Assembly (NCBI RefSeq): GCF_052324685.1
Contig: NC_135219.1
Location: forward strand, 22,723,316 to 22,787,315
DNA: 64,000 nucleotides
From: Brachyhypopomus gauderio
Taxonomy: Eukaryota; Chordata; Actinopteri; Gymnotiformes; Hypopomidae
Reading direction: 5' to 3'
Shown: piece after piece, positions 20,900-33,000 of the stretch
Layout: the number at the start of each line of letters is the position of its first letter
Position numbering within the stretch: the first letter of the stretch is position 1
Program-made: the position numbers and the translations under genes
The notes under the pieces: generated by a model
Database searches by the model: none
The model's input: only the letters and a program-made list of their open reading frames with translations
Told to the model about the DNA's origin: nothing

Positions 20900-23475
20900 T
20901 TTCACCTCTTCTAATACACTGCTATCTGCATACCAGTAATCAATAACTGGAACTGGATTTGCCAATAATAACAATGGCTCTCCTTCAATTTGTGTAGGCC
21001 TTGTGCCACTTTGAGGAATTTGCAGTCTACATAGCTTTGTGCATTTGGGCACTTAATTTCAACAAGCCCAAATGATGGACGCTCAAGTGTGTCATATACA
21101 AGTCCATCAGGTGATGCACCCAGCCAAGATGCATCTGGATGAATCACTAGCCCACACTTGGTCAAGTTCAAGTTTTTCAGAACTGCATAGTCCTTTAAGG
21201 CCCCTGTTTCCATTTCAAGTCCTCTCTTCATGTGTGCTGTTTGTCGTGTCCCTCGGATTATCCTTTCTGCCAGGCTTTCTGCAGCACCTGGACCTCTAAC
21301 GTGGCTCACCTCTCTGAAATGTGAGGCAGTCACTCTTTCTCTCCTAAGTGAATGCCACTCAGGTGTAGCACTTTGGGATCTTGTTGCCTCCTCAATAAGG
21401 TGTGATTGTGACAAGGTCACAGAAAGTGAGCTTAGGTGTAGCTGTTCTTGGTGTGTTGGCACAAATGAATATTCAGGTGGGCTTAGATGGTAACATTCTA
21501 GTGGCAGACTCGGGAATGGGGGTGCATCCTCATGTATGACAACACTGTCAGATGGAGGTGGTGGTTGTTGATAGGACAGTACACTGCCAACTTGTACCTT
21601 CCCAAAGATGGAGTCCACAAGTGGCTTGTCAGGCGAGATGTTCATTGTGCAGATGCTTTGATTCCAGCGTAGACTGGTCCATGATTGAGGGTGGCCGGGT
21701 GTGGGAGCTCACCGCTGTAGCCCTTGAAAAGTGTACTTCTGAAATAAAAGAAGAGTGAATAACATTTATTTTTACACATTGTAATCTGTTCACCAGCACA
21801 ACTGATTGTGAATCACATATCACATGTCATCTGAAGTACAACGAGGCTAAATTAAATCTTGAAGAGAACAGGGTCTTATCAGATGATCAAAAGCATTCAT
21901 TTTTTTTACCACACACTGTAATCTGCCTATTAAATTTGGTACTACATACCTAACTCCACTGGCTGTAGTAGCACCTGGTTTTGGCTTTAGGACAACCATG
22001 GCATCCACGGGTCCAGGCTTCACCCCCTATTAATTTAAAAGATGGTGTTAGTAAAGTGACTGTGATACATTAACTAACATTAAATAATGAAATAAGACAA
22101 ACCATTGTTGGTGGTTTATGCCACTTCTGTTCTGTCTGTGTGCATGAAAGGACAGGAGGGATCGACAGACATGCCAGATTCAGAATAATGAGCAGTCTGG
22201 AAAAGCAATGCAACCAAGTGTTTGCAGATTCCGCAACTAGCAACACAAGAGCAGTTGCTCTTAATGAGCACAACTGGCATTGAATCACGTAATGTCATCT
22301 GAAATACACAAGAGGCAATATTTAATATCTTGAAAAGAAGACTTCAGCAATGTCAATAGGCGCAATATCTGTCCCATCATGTTGGTAGTGGTGAATGTCA
22401 CTTGTCTATTGTCTCATGTAACGTTTGTGCTGTTTTGCATCACTCTTAAAACACTTGGCTATACTGTCTTTCTATTCTACAGTGTTGTGCATGGTTCAAT
22501 CTACTAGTTCACTGAGCAACTATAAACTAAATATATTTTAGATTTAAACTTCATTTTCACTCCAGATGAAATGCTTACACATAGGAGTGAAACAGGCCTA
22601 CTTATATTTATATTATTTTGTTGTTTCCACCACCAACAACAGAACAGTGCAGGTTTTACTTCAACTGCTTCTTGAAGAGTGTTATCAGAATATGTTAATA
22701 GGTGTAAGTGTTGCAGCCATATGTTAATAAAGAAGTTAAGATGAAAGATTTGAAAGACAGATTGACAGATTTTAGAAAATGCAGTTTGAAGAATAGCTGA
22801 GGTGGACTATATTCTGCTTTTGAGTCATAGAGGTAGATAACAATAGCTCGAACTGTAAAATAAACTCCCATTTGTTTACTATAGGCAAAATAGACTGCTA
22901 ATGATTCCCACTCAGCTACTCTGCATTTGGCTACCATTGTAAGCTTTGAAAACCAATGCCTATGGTTATCACAGCTTACGTGAAGTAAGAGCAAGGATAA
23001 AAGATTGAACTTGTGTTGAACTCACTTTTGAACTTGTTCAACAGAACTTTGAACGTGACACTGAACAGAACTCGTGTCATTTTAACCAGTCCTACTCTCA
23101 GCTGGTGTGGCGTATCTGTTTTCTTCATAGATCTGTAGCAGTGAGCCCTCACTGTTATCTCGTTAGCCTTACTTTTGCCTGATACTTCCATCAGAAATAC
23201 AAACATGTTTTTAAAAGGCATTTCTAGTACTAGGACAGGTTGGTTCGTTACTAAAAACAACATCACTTCATTAGACTGCCACCTCAGGCTAGCTAGCTAA
23301 CTAGCGTCAGCCACTTACCTTCAAAATTGCAGAGGTAGGATGAAACGTAGAACTTGAAACCCTTTTCAAGTTGACTCTGTGTCGTTGTACTTGATGCTCT
23401 GACAATACGACGCACATCGTTGACGGTAAATTTCGGGAACTCCAACAGGCACCTTGTGAATTTAGACTCGGCCAT
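20900..23475 (-). pseudogene. YqaJ-type exonuclease with SWIM zinc finger, left copy
   Basis: Reading on the minus strand: exon 1 (ATG 23475, MAESKFTRCLLEFPKF) ends in a GTAAGT donor. A second exon (SGKSKANEITVRAHCYRSMK) follows. A third carries the SWIM zinc finger, CSCVASCGICKHLVALLFQ (C-x-C...C-x-H type). The last exons lead to the YqaJ nuclease core: LRRERVTASHFREV, GLEMETGALKDYAVL, ASPDGLVYD, VEIKCPNA and YYWQIQFQLLITG. SPDG and E-I-K are the metal-binding motifs of this PD-(D/E)XK exonuclease family. Lesions are an extra base after MSV (GTCGATCCC, near 22170) shared with the right copy, a frame change near 21645, and a 58 bp deletion after LLITGMQ that removes the C-terminal strand and stops the frame. 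It is inactive. Confidence 0.85.
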
Positions 23476-23534
23476 GACATCGACACTTCCGCATACCAAC
23501 CGGAAATACGGTACCATCCTGACACCAACGAGGA

Positions 23535-24060
23535 AGTGGTGCGTGCACCTAGGCCAATCAGGGCAAAACCAGTTTCAAATGACAGCAAAATTGACCAATC
23601 ATATCTTCCCTCTTAGTGGGCGGGCTTAACTGTATGATAATTTCTGCCCGCTGTGGCGACGCTAGCTGTCGTTAGCGTTATTATTTATTTATTATTTACT
23701 TTTTTGTACATATGCTACTCAACTTGTTTAACTCTGATTCCTTGTATTACCACTTGTGCCTTGTTTTTGTTTGTAAGCGATTATTGTAAATAAAGGCAAA
23801 AAAAAAGGGTTATTGTAGCAGCCTGGCTGAGTTGGTGTTTTGGTTAGAAAAACAGGAAATTGTGATATCACGTGATACTCAACTTTGGAACGTTTGGTTT
23901 AGAATGGTTGGGAAGGTGGAATGTTTGGATTCAGTTTTGATGCTGAAAAGCTCAAAACAAGTCGCACGACATTTTGCTGAGAATTACAAACCTAAATAAT
24001 CTAACAAATCTTTCTATTTTTTCTAGATCTTTCTCTCTTTCTATTCTTTCTATTTTTCAG
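23535..24060 (+). promoter_or_regulatory. Upstream region of the TOGARAM gene
   Basis: Between the YqaJ copy and the first recognised TOGARAM exon lie a GGGCGGGC box (GC-box-like, near 23616-23630), a mildly GC-rich stretch and then AT-rich DNA. Exon 1 begins after a TTTTTCAG acceptor, so at least one 5' untranslated exon and the real promoter are upstream, perhaps here. No TATA box is evident. The regulatory role is inferred from position only. Confidence 0.35.
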
Positions 24061-27000
24061 GTGGAGAATGAGTTTTTACCCCAGGACAACTGACCAGCCA
24101 AGGCCTGGACAGGAACAGAACCACTTCAAAGACACACCAGGTTTTACCACTCATGGTGAGAAAAATACATTTTCATATACTGTACATCATTTTATACTTC
24201 TATGTAAGACAGTATATTAATTCTTATGAGTATGGATTTCCATAGGCTTATTCATAATAATAAAAAGTTAAATATACCCATTTATATAGTAGGTTTCTAA
24301 GGTTCAGAAAAATAACATGTATATTTATTCTACTGATGACTGTCAAGCTCTTTATTTCATGTGTACAGGATAATATAATTAATGGAGCATGGGTTATTTC
24401 TTTGATTTCTTTGACTCAGCACAATTTTCATAAATCCCACCATGTTACATATATGTATTAAAATTGTCCATGTGGCTATGGAAAAAGCAAATAAAAATAT
24501 TTTTTTTTAAAAAGAAACAGATTTCTAACATGACATCACATTCTTAAGCATTCTCCCCACATTCTAATGACATCACATGGCACCATAGCCCTTGTTATAA
24601 TCACTTGTTCATTGGGAAACACTTACAAGGCATTTGAGCCTCACTGGGAGGTGTGCTGGGTTTCACTTTACCTGCTGTGGGATTTTCAGGTGTGCCCTAC
24701 AACCCCCAAGCGACAGTGATCCACACGGATCCCTGTGGACCAGCACCCTTCCCTCACAGAAGGACGGCGGGACCCTCAGATGTCGGCCATGTTAACATCC
24801 CTGTAGAAGGACCACTCCACACTGGTACTGTGTAACACTGAAGATTACATGCGTATTCAACAAACCAAATAATCGTGCATGATGAAGTAGAAAAAAACAT
24901 TTATTACATTTGTTTGTAAGGACTGGCAGAGGTGCAGAACCATCAGCTTTCTGCACATGACCTGACCAGTAAAACATCAGTTTTATCAGAAAATATGACA
25001 TCACATATTCTTCAACATTGTAATGAATTCACATGGCACTGTAGCCCTGTGATATGTTTGGTGTAGAGTAGAGCACTTTAGAGTGGGCACCTTGACCACC
25101 CACATACAGTGTGGGTGTACTGTGACACTCTTTATCTGCTAGGCGGTTGTGTTTAGTCTAAGGTGATAATGCTTCGAATCATTGTTATACCAGCATAGTA
25201 TAATACTGATAATACATGTATATGGATTACAGATGTCATTTTTCACTATTTTAGTACACCCCCAAACAATATAAACAAAACATTGTCATGCTGCTTTGCT
25301 GGCTTCTGATACCTCATCTGGACTGCTGCCAAAGCATATATCTATTAATCTTTGTAATCTATGTAACATGGCTTCTTTAAGTATTGTGTATCACCTGGCC
25401 AGCATTAAGCAGTGGCATGCAGCAGCAATCTTTGTGATATAAGGAGTTTGTGCTTTGTACCTACTTCTGTTGGCAAGGACAATGTGAGCTTACAAGCAAG
25501 ACTAGACTTGAATGTTTTATTGCAGTCAGTTGATTGTGCCAGCACCCCACTCCCCAGAATGCCAATCCCACATGCCAAAATATCGATTATCATAATCTAT
25601 TATTATTTAAAATGCAGTATGATCTGCAGGTCTTAATTTCATATGCAAAACATTGTCATGCTGCTTTGCTGGTTTCTGATACCTCATCTGGACTGTCTAG
25701 CAGTGTCTAGCAGAGGCGAGATGTGCTAGCCATGAGCAGAGCTAGGAGGTACTGTAGTTTGGCTCTTCAGTATCTACCAGTATCAGAATAAAAATAATTC
25801 TGAATTGTGCCAAAATAATTAAATTGAATCAAATTGTATTGAAATGTAAGATTTCATGATGCAATAAACTAAAAGAATCATAACTAAGCTAAACTAAAAC
25901 TGGGTCACACATATACTGAAGCTCTGATAAATGTCTTCCTGCTTCTGGGCTCACGGATGCCCTGCTATCAGTTATTCAGTATTACTTCATTGTGCTGCCA
26001 TTACATGAATTGTAGCAAGATGCATATGAGAAGTTGCCGTTCTCGGTCCATCTTGCTTGAATCATATTTCAGTGGCACTTTCAGATAAAGAAACATGCAA
26101 CGTAGTACTAAGGCACTGAGAAATGTTATGGTGAGGTAATTTCTGCTAATGTCCTTATTCGCCCATGCAGGTGAAGTTGGCTCCAGCAGGTTTTCCAAAC
26201 TGCCTGTGCTCACTTCACGCACGAGAGTGACCAGGTCAGGACTGATGAGGCCTTCTCCGCCCACCATCACAATGTTGCCTCCACTCACCAAACCTGCTGG
26301 CCGAGAGCCACTCCGTGCCTTCAGGCCTGCCAAAGGTGAGCTCACTCTTTTGCTCTCCTGGAAATGGCATCCAAACCATTTGTTGCAGCAACTACAACAA
26401 AAAAAGAAAAAAAAAAAAAGTATTAAAAAAGCAAAAACTGCTTTGAAAGCCCTATAGGGGAGACCGGGTATGGTTGTAACATGGGGAGAGTTGTAACACC
26501 ATCAGTTCCACTGATCACGGATAAGATAGGAGTCATATGATCATTTCAGTATTTACCCAATTCCTCCCTGATCCCACATGGTGAATATCAAGGCTGTAAA
26601 CAGGCACATGCCGATTCCATCGAGAAAAAACTGAATGTATTTCATGTTCCATTCTTTACTTTAGCTGTGATATGTTTGGTGTAGAGTAGAGCACTTTAGA
26701 GTGGGCACCTTGACAGCCCACATACAGTGTGGGTGTACTGTGACACTCGTTATCTGCTAGGCGGTTGTGTTTAGTCTAAGGCAGGGATGGGCAACTGGCG
26801 GGCCGCGGGCCGCACAAGGCCCTCGTCCTCACTCAGTGCGGCCTGCAAATAGATCAATAATAATTTATTAATTAAAAGAAAAAAACCGATAGAGCAGGAC
26901 TTTTTTGTTCTTGTCACGTAGGGCTACGCCCCCCTCTCCCGTGTCGGTGTTGTTCCTTGCCCGGTTATCCCACCCTGCGTGTCTGTTGCACTGGTTTCCC

Positions 27001-30000
27001 TCTGTCTGCCACGCACGTCATTGTGTTCAGTTGTGTCTAGTTTTGTCCTGTGTACTTGTATCTCTGTGTTTCCCCCGTTGTCGGTTATTTGTGGTTTGTT
27101 CGGTTTTGTGGATTATCTCTGTCATCGCTGTTCTGGTATTTTCCATCTCCGTTGTGTTTCTGTTACGGTTCCTGCCTGTCCTGTTGACCTCTTGGACGGC
27201 TCTCCCGTTTTGACCTGTGCCTGTACAAACGACTTCGCCTATGGAATTCCCCTTATTAAATCTCGCTCTTCTCAGCGTTTGTGTTCGCCTCCTAGCTCCG
27301 CAGCGCGCTACGCGTTACACTTCTTTGATATGAAGTTCAAATTCAGTTCAAATTCCTTTTTGCACTTTTTTATTAAGCAAATGTTTTGTCTTTGTTGCTT
27401 ATTAAGGACATGTTAATGCATATATATGCAGAAAATAGATGTATGTTGGTGCAATAAACATACAGATCTGAATTCATTTAAAATGTGTTCTTATTGACAA
27501 TAATTTGTAGTGTCTTTCATATCCAATTATTTGAAGTGCGTGGTCATGTGGCCCTCCAATAATAGTGCTGAAAAAATTTTGGCCCTCTTTGTCATGGAAG
27601 TTGCCCATCCCTGGTCTAAGGTTATAATGCTTCGAATCATTGTTATACCAGCATAGTATAATACTGATAATACATGTATATGGATTACAGATGTCATTTA
27701 TCACTATTTTAGTACACCCCCAAACAATCTAAACAAAACATTGTCATGCTGCTTTGCTGGCTTCTGATACCTCATCTGGACTGCTGCCAAAGCATATATC
27801 TATTAATCTTTGTAATCTATGTAACATGGCTTCTTTAAGTATTGGGTATCACCTGGCCAGCGTTAAGCAGTGGCATGCAGCAGCAATCTTTGTGATATAA
27901 GGAGTTTGTGCTTTGTACCTACTTCTGTTGGCAAGAACAATGTGAGCTTACAAGCAAGACTAGACTTGAATGTTTTATTGCAGTCAGTTGATTGTGCCAG
28001 CACCCCACTCCCCAGAATGCCAATCCCACATGCCAAAATATCCATTATCATAATCTATTATTATTTAAAATGCAGTATGATCTGCAGGTCTTAATTTCAT
28101 ATGCTGGTCTGAAGATTGAACGTGTCCTCTACAGTTCTGTCTGTGTTTCATGTCCAGGTTCAGTGGAGCCTCCCCAGCTCCACTCTCCAGGGTGGAGGAG
28201 AGAGAGAGTGGGGAGACTTCACCGGAGCGGCAGACATCTTCAACCCTTGCTCCCAGACATCTTCGAAGCAGCTAACCCCAGTGATGCTGGTAGAGGTGAC
28301 TTATTGATGTTGGCTTTACTTTATATGTCATTGAAATACCTGTACAAAATGTAGAATTTATAATGTTGCATCATTTGTTTTGTGTTAAAATATTGCTAAA
28401 TACGATATTTGGGAACAAGGAGATCAGTTAGTCAGAAACTTCACTCAGGTGTCAAGTGAGCGGAGCTAAACTCATGAGCATGGATGCCCTTTCCCACGCA
28501 GGTTTGCCCAAATCCAGCCGCTTGCTGCCTGGGAACCCCCCCGGGTATTTCCTACTGCCCTCCTACCCTCTGGCCACTCTTCCGGGAGTGCAGCGAGACA
28601 CAAGCCCTCGGCGCAGAGACCCGGGCCCGTGGAGGGACAGTACTGGTGAGTGCATGGCTACGTTGCTAAGAACGTGCTAGGCACACACAGTGAGGCATGG
28701 CTGGTTATTTGGGTGCCCGCTTAAGTTAAGTTGGTCTTGCACTAAGCTTGTCTTGCACTTGTTCCCACGTCAGTGGTAAATTGATGAGCAGATCTAATTT
28801 TGTGGTCATATATTCTATATGAATTTAATTTTAACCAACAAATGTGCATATACGTAGATCATTTATAGTCACCACTTGTCAAATGTACAAAATACTTAAA
28901 TTCAAATTTGATGATCTTCATCTGACATGGTTTCACTCAGTAATGGAACAGTGTCTAGCAGAGGCGAGATGTGCTAGCCATTAGCAGAGCTAGGCTAATG
29001 TATCTACCAGTATCAGAATTAAAATAATTCTGAATTGTGCCAAAATAATTAAATTGAATCAAATTGTATTGAAATGTAAGATTTCATGATGCAGTAAACT
29101 AAAAGAATCACAACTAAGCTAAACTAAAACTGGGTCACACATATACTGAAGCTCTGATAAATGTTTTCCTGCTTCTGGGCTCACGGATGCCCTGCTTTCA
29201 GATATTCAGTACTACTTCATTGTGCTGCCATTACATGAATTGTAGCAAGATGCATATGAGAAGTTGCCGTTCTCGGTCCATCTTGCTTGAATCATATTTC
29301 AGTGGCACTTTCAGATAAAGAAACATATGCAACGTAGTACTAAGGCACTGAGAAATGTTATGGTGAGGTAATTTCTGCTAATGTCCTTATTCACCCATGC
29401 AGGTGAAGTTGGCTCCAGCAGGTGTTCCAAACTGCCTGTGCTCACTTCACGCACGAGAGGGACCTCGTCAGGACTGATGAGACCTTCTCCGCCCACCTCC
29501 CCAGTGGAAGCCCTGCAGGAGGAGAAGCCTGGCAGGAACCTCCACCTGGACCTCGCCCTCATACATGACCCAGATGAGGAGCCAGTGGACAAGGAGGAGG
29601 TCAGTAGGAACATATATCATGTTGTACATAGTTGGAGTATCTCAGTCTCAGATGCATTAGTTTAACTAGTAAGTAAGTAAGTAAGTAAGTTTATTTATAA
29701 AGCACATTTTATATGACGGAGTCAACCAGAGTGCTGTATAAAGGCTAAAAAGTACAATATATGCCCAACTCATAAAAAAAACATGTAGAATTTTACATAG
29801 CATAAAACATTTAAAATACATACAAATACACCAACTGATTACACCAACTGATACAACATAACTGATAGATTTCTTTGGTTGCTGCCTGCAAATGTTACTC
29901 AAGTGTTGTACTTTCTGGATTTTAATGCATAAACACAGCATTGGTCCTAATATAAGCTGACAAACCTAACGTCTGTGTCTACATAATAAAGGCCCTGTAG

Positions 30001-33000
30001 CATCCCAGTATTAAATCTGACCATGCATGCGATATGCTTTGCTTAGGTGTCCAAATATGATGAGATGATGTTTCCTTCTGCTGATGCTACATTTGCGTTT
30101 ATCTCAGTTGTTAAGGATATCAAGATAGTCCTAGCACTATGAGAGGGAGCATTGTCTGGTTGAGAGTATCCATCTCCCTATGGGTATATGGTGGCTGTGA
30201 ATTAATAAATTAACCTAGTTAAGATATGAAGAGTTTGGTTCCAAAATGCTATATCCATTTTGATCAATTTGAGTAAAAATGTGTTTTCTTTAAGTGGTAG
30301 GCTGAAAACCACAGTTTTTTGTTTCAAACTATCAAATACCATACTAAGGTTAAAAAAACACAAACGAATTAAATCAAGATTTTAATATTTAAAGATTTAT
30401 TTTAAAAAAAAATTCATTTTTTCACAAAACGCAATAAATCCATGCCATGTTTTTTTCAAAATGTCTTATATATCCTTTGTCATTAATAGAAATTTTTTTT
30501 GACTGAAAATGTGCAAAATACAATAATAAATAACTGTAAATTATACATCTTAATATAATAGTTTGACCATTGGGCCTAAAAACACAAATTCATATAATAT
30601 ATAAATTTATATTATTATAATAACCCCGCTCCTAGCTTGGTTATGAACAACCCCCAGCAAACAGTGTTTGTACATGAGTCACAGAGCTAAATCTTTTCCA
30701 CGTTTGATAATTTTGCGAGCTAAACGTGCGCACTTTAGCCAGTGCATTTCGCGGCGATGTAACGATTCTCGGTTAGGGGCTGGATAGTCTGCTGCTGATT
30801 GATATCCAGCCGACAGTGGGACTGGTCAGAATCTGGGCATTGATAAAATAAAATAAATATATCTCTTTTTCCAATAACTGCTATACGAACAGGCTCCTCT
30901 ATATCATCAAAACCGTTCATTTTTGCGGACTTTGAGAGTGAAAAACGAGACATATTTTAACAAAGTAAGCTACAAGAAATGCCGGGCGGCTCAACAGGTC
31001 GCGTGCTATGATGTTTACATTCCGTATCTGGTGGTGCACTGTGATTGGATGAGTGGAGATGTGGCGTACTGCGGGAAATCAGGATTGGCGATTGTTGCAT
31101 TTTGGAAGGAAAGAGAGAAAGCAGGGCAGTATTACACGGCGGATGTGGCGTTTTGATAAAAATTGAATATTGGCTTTTCAAGAGTGGTCACATACCATTC
31201 TGATTCTAACTCATTTTTTTTTTAAACTGCATTTATCGCGTTTTGGAACCAAACTCTTCATATATTCTGGCATCAAGGCATTGATATGTAGTTAATAATA
31301 ATAGACCCAGTAAATGTCATTTACCTAACATACAGGGAGGATCCAGCTTTAAACTGGGCAAAATTTTTGTGTTTCTTTGGTCATTCAATACTTGTATAGT
31401 ATTGTTGTATGTACTTGTACTTGACGGATATAGTGGGTATGGGCAGTTGCACTTGGGCTGACAGACTCTTTATTTTTCAGATGATGAACTCCCTGCGCCT
31501 CTTGCGTAAAAGAGTGGCTAAGAAGCGGGCTAAGGTGAATGCGAGTGGCAGAGAAGCAATGTTGCCTCCACTCACCAAACCTGCTGGCCGAGAGCCACTC
31601 CGTGCCTTCAGGCCTGCCAAAGGTGAGCTCACTCTTTTGCTCTCCTGGAAATGGCATCCAAACCATTTGTTGCAGCAACAACAACAAAAAAAGTAAAAGA
31701 AAAAAGTATTTAAAAAGTAAAAACTGCTTTGAAAGCCCTATACTACAAACAAAAAGCCCCTGCTGATCCTCTTGTACATTGCTATACCTGCACCCATGAA
31801 CATTGTTTTTCTGCACCATGAAGAAACCACTATGAAACCAGAAGTTATATTTGAGATTTTTGATAGAGTATGTGTTAATATGTATTGTGCTTTTCAGGAT
31901 CTCAAGTGCAAAGCACCAGGGCGTCCCCTGCTGACGACATGTCTGAAGGAGTAATTGGCAGAGGTTGGAATTGGTTTGCTGTTAACACTGCATTACACAA
32001 CACAATGTTTTAAATCTAGTTCTCCATGTTGAATAATGTTTTGCTGTCTTCAGGCTGATTTGAACCAAAGTTGAGCTGATAGCCCTAAAAGTCCTAGTCA
32101 GTTTGTTTGGGTACTTCTGGTAAAGTGTGAGTGTCTTTTGTTTTATGGTGTCTGGTAGTTGAGTGCCTGTCATGCATTTATAGCAGTTAACACTTATTGG
32201 GACACTTGTAAAGCTGCTTTGTGACAACAACTGTTGTAAAAAGCGCTATATAAATACATTTTGATTGATTGGTATTCCTCTCTAGATGAACTCAAACCAG
32301 GAACTCCCCGGAAGGATCCCTACTCGCAGCAGACTTTACGGCCCTTCTCCAAACCAGACCTCGCTCTCGCTCAGAGCTTCAGTCTGCTTAGCTCTGATGA
32401 CTGGTAAGTCACACCTGCAAAATTCTGAAGCATTTGGCTAGGGCAGGTTAAACAGCAAGTCATTTATGGTGTTCTGCATATATGGTAAGTATGCATGTAT
32501 TTAGTGAAGTTTTTTCCTCTTTGTCCCTTTTCTTGTAGCATTTTTTCTTGCAGTAGCCGATGGTTACAGTGTGTGTCTATGTTCAATATCTTCATACAGG
32601 GAGAAGAAAATTGAAGGGTTGATGTTAATCCGTAGATTGGCTCAGCATCACTCTGATGTGCTTGGCAGCAGGCTTCATGAGGTCTGCATTGTTCTTATTC
32701 AAGAGGTAAGCCACTAGATTTGCTGACTGTGTATCGGTCTGAATTCTAAAATTGGCAGACACCATGAGCATGTACATATTACAGGTGATGTTGCTGACAA
32801 AGTCAAGTCAGAGTTAGCATAGCACTTTGAAATTCCTTTTTTATAAAAACATTTCTCATCTAATTGAAATTCAGATGGCATAGCTAACTGTAATTAGTGA
32901 TTAAGGTATTTCCGCCTACATAACACATTGCAGTGGTGGATTATACTTATTACGATGGCGGTGGCAGTGTTGGATGTGGCTGAAACGAGCTGGAACGTCG

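Larger units (their letters stand above)
20256..23530 (-). mobile_element. ISL2EU-like element, left internal copy (YqaJ half only)
   Basis: The reverse complement of this block aligns with about 56975-61425. It includes the YqaJ/SWIM gene, its introns, the 3' spacer and the hAT MITE embedded in that spacer. Homology stops at about 20256, which corresponds to just beyond the transposase stop codon in the other copy, so the transposase gene is absent here. Upstream, homology fades around GGCCTAGGTGCAC near 23545-23557. Confidence 0.85.

Noticed and set aside
26905-27416. Two overlapping hydrophobic frames of 102 and 145 codons
   Set aside because: They lie in the solo LTR and its pyrimidine-rich composition; no domain and no start context.
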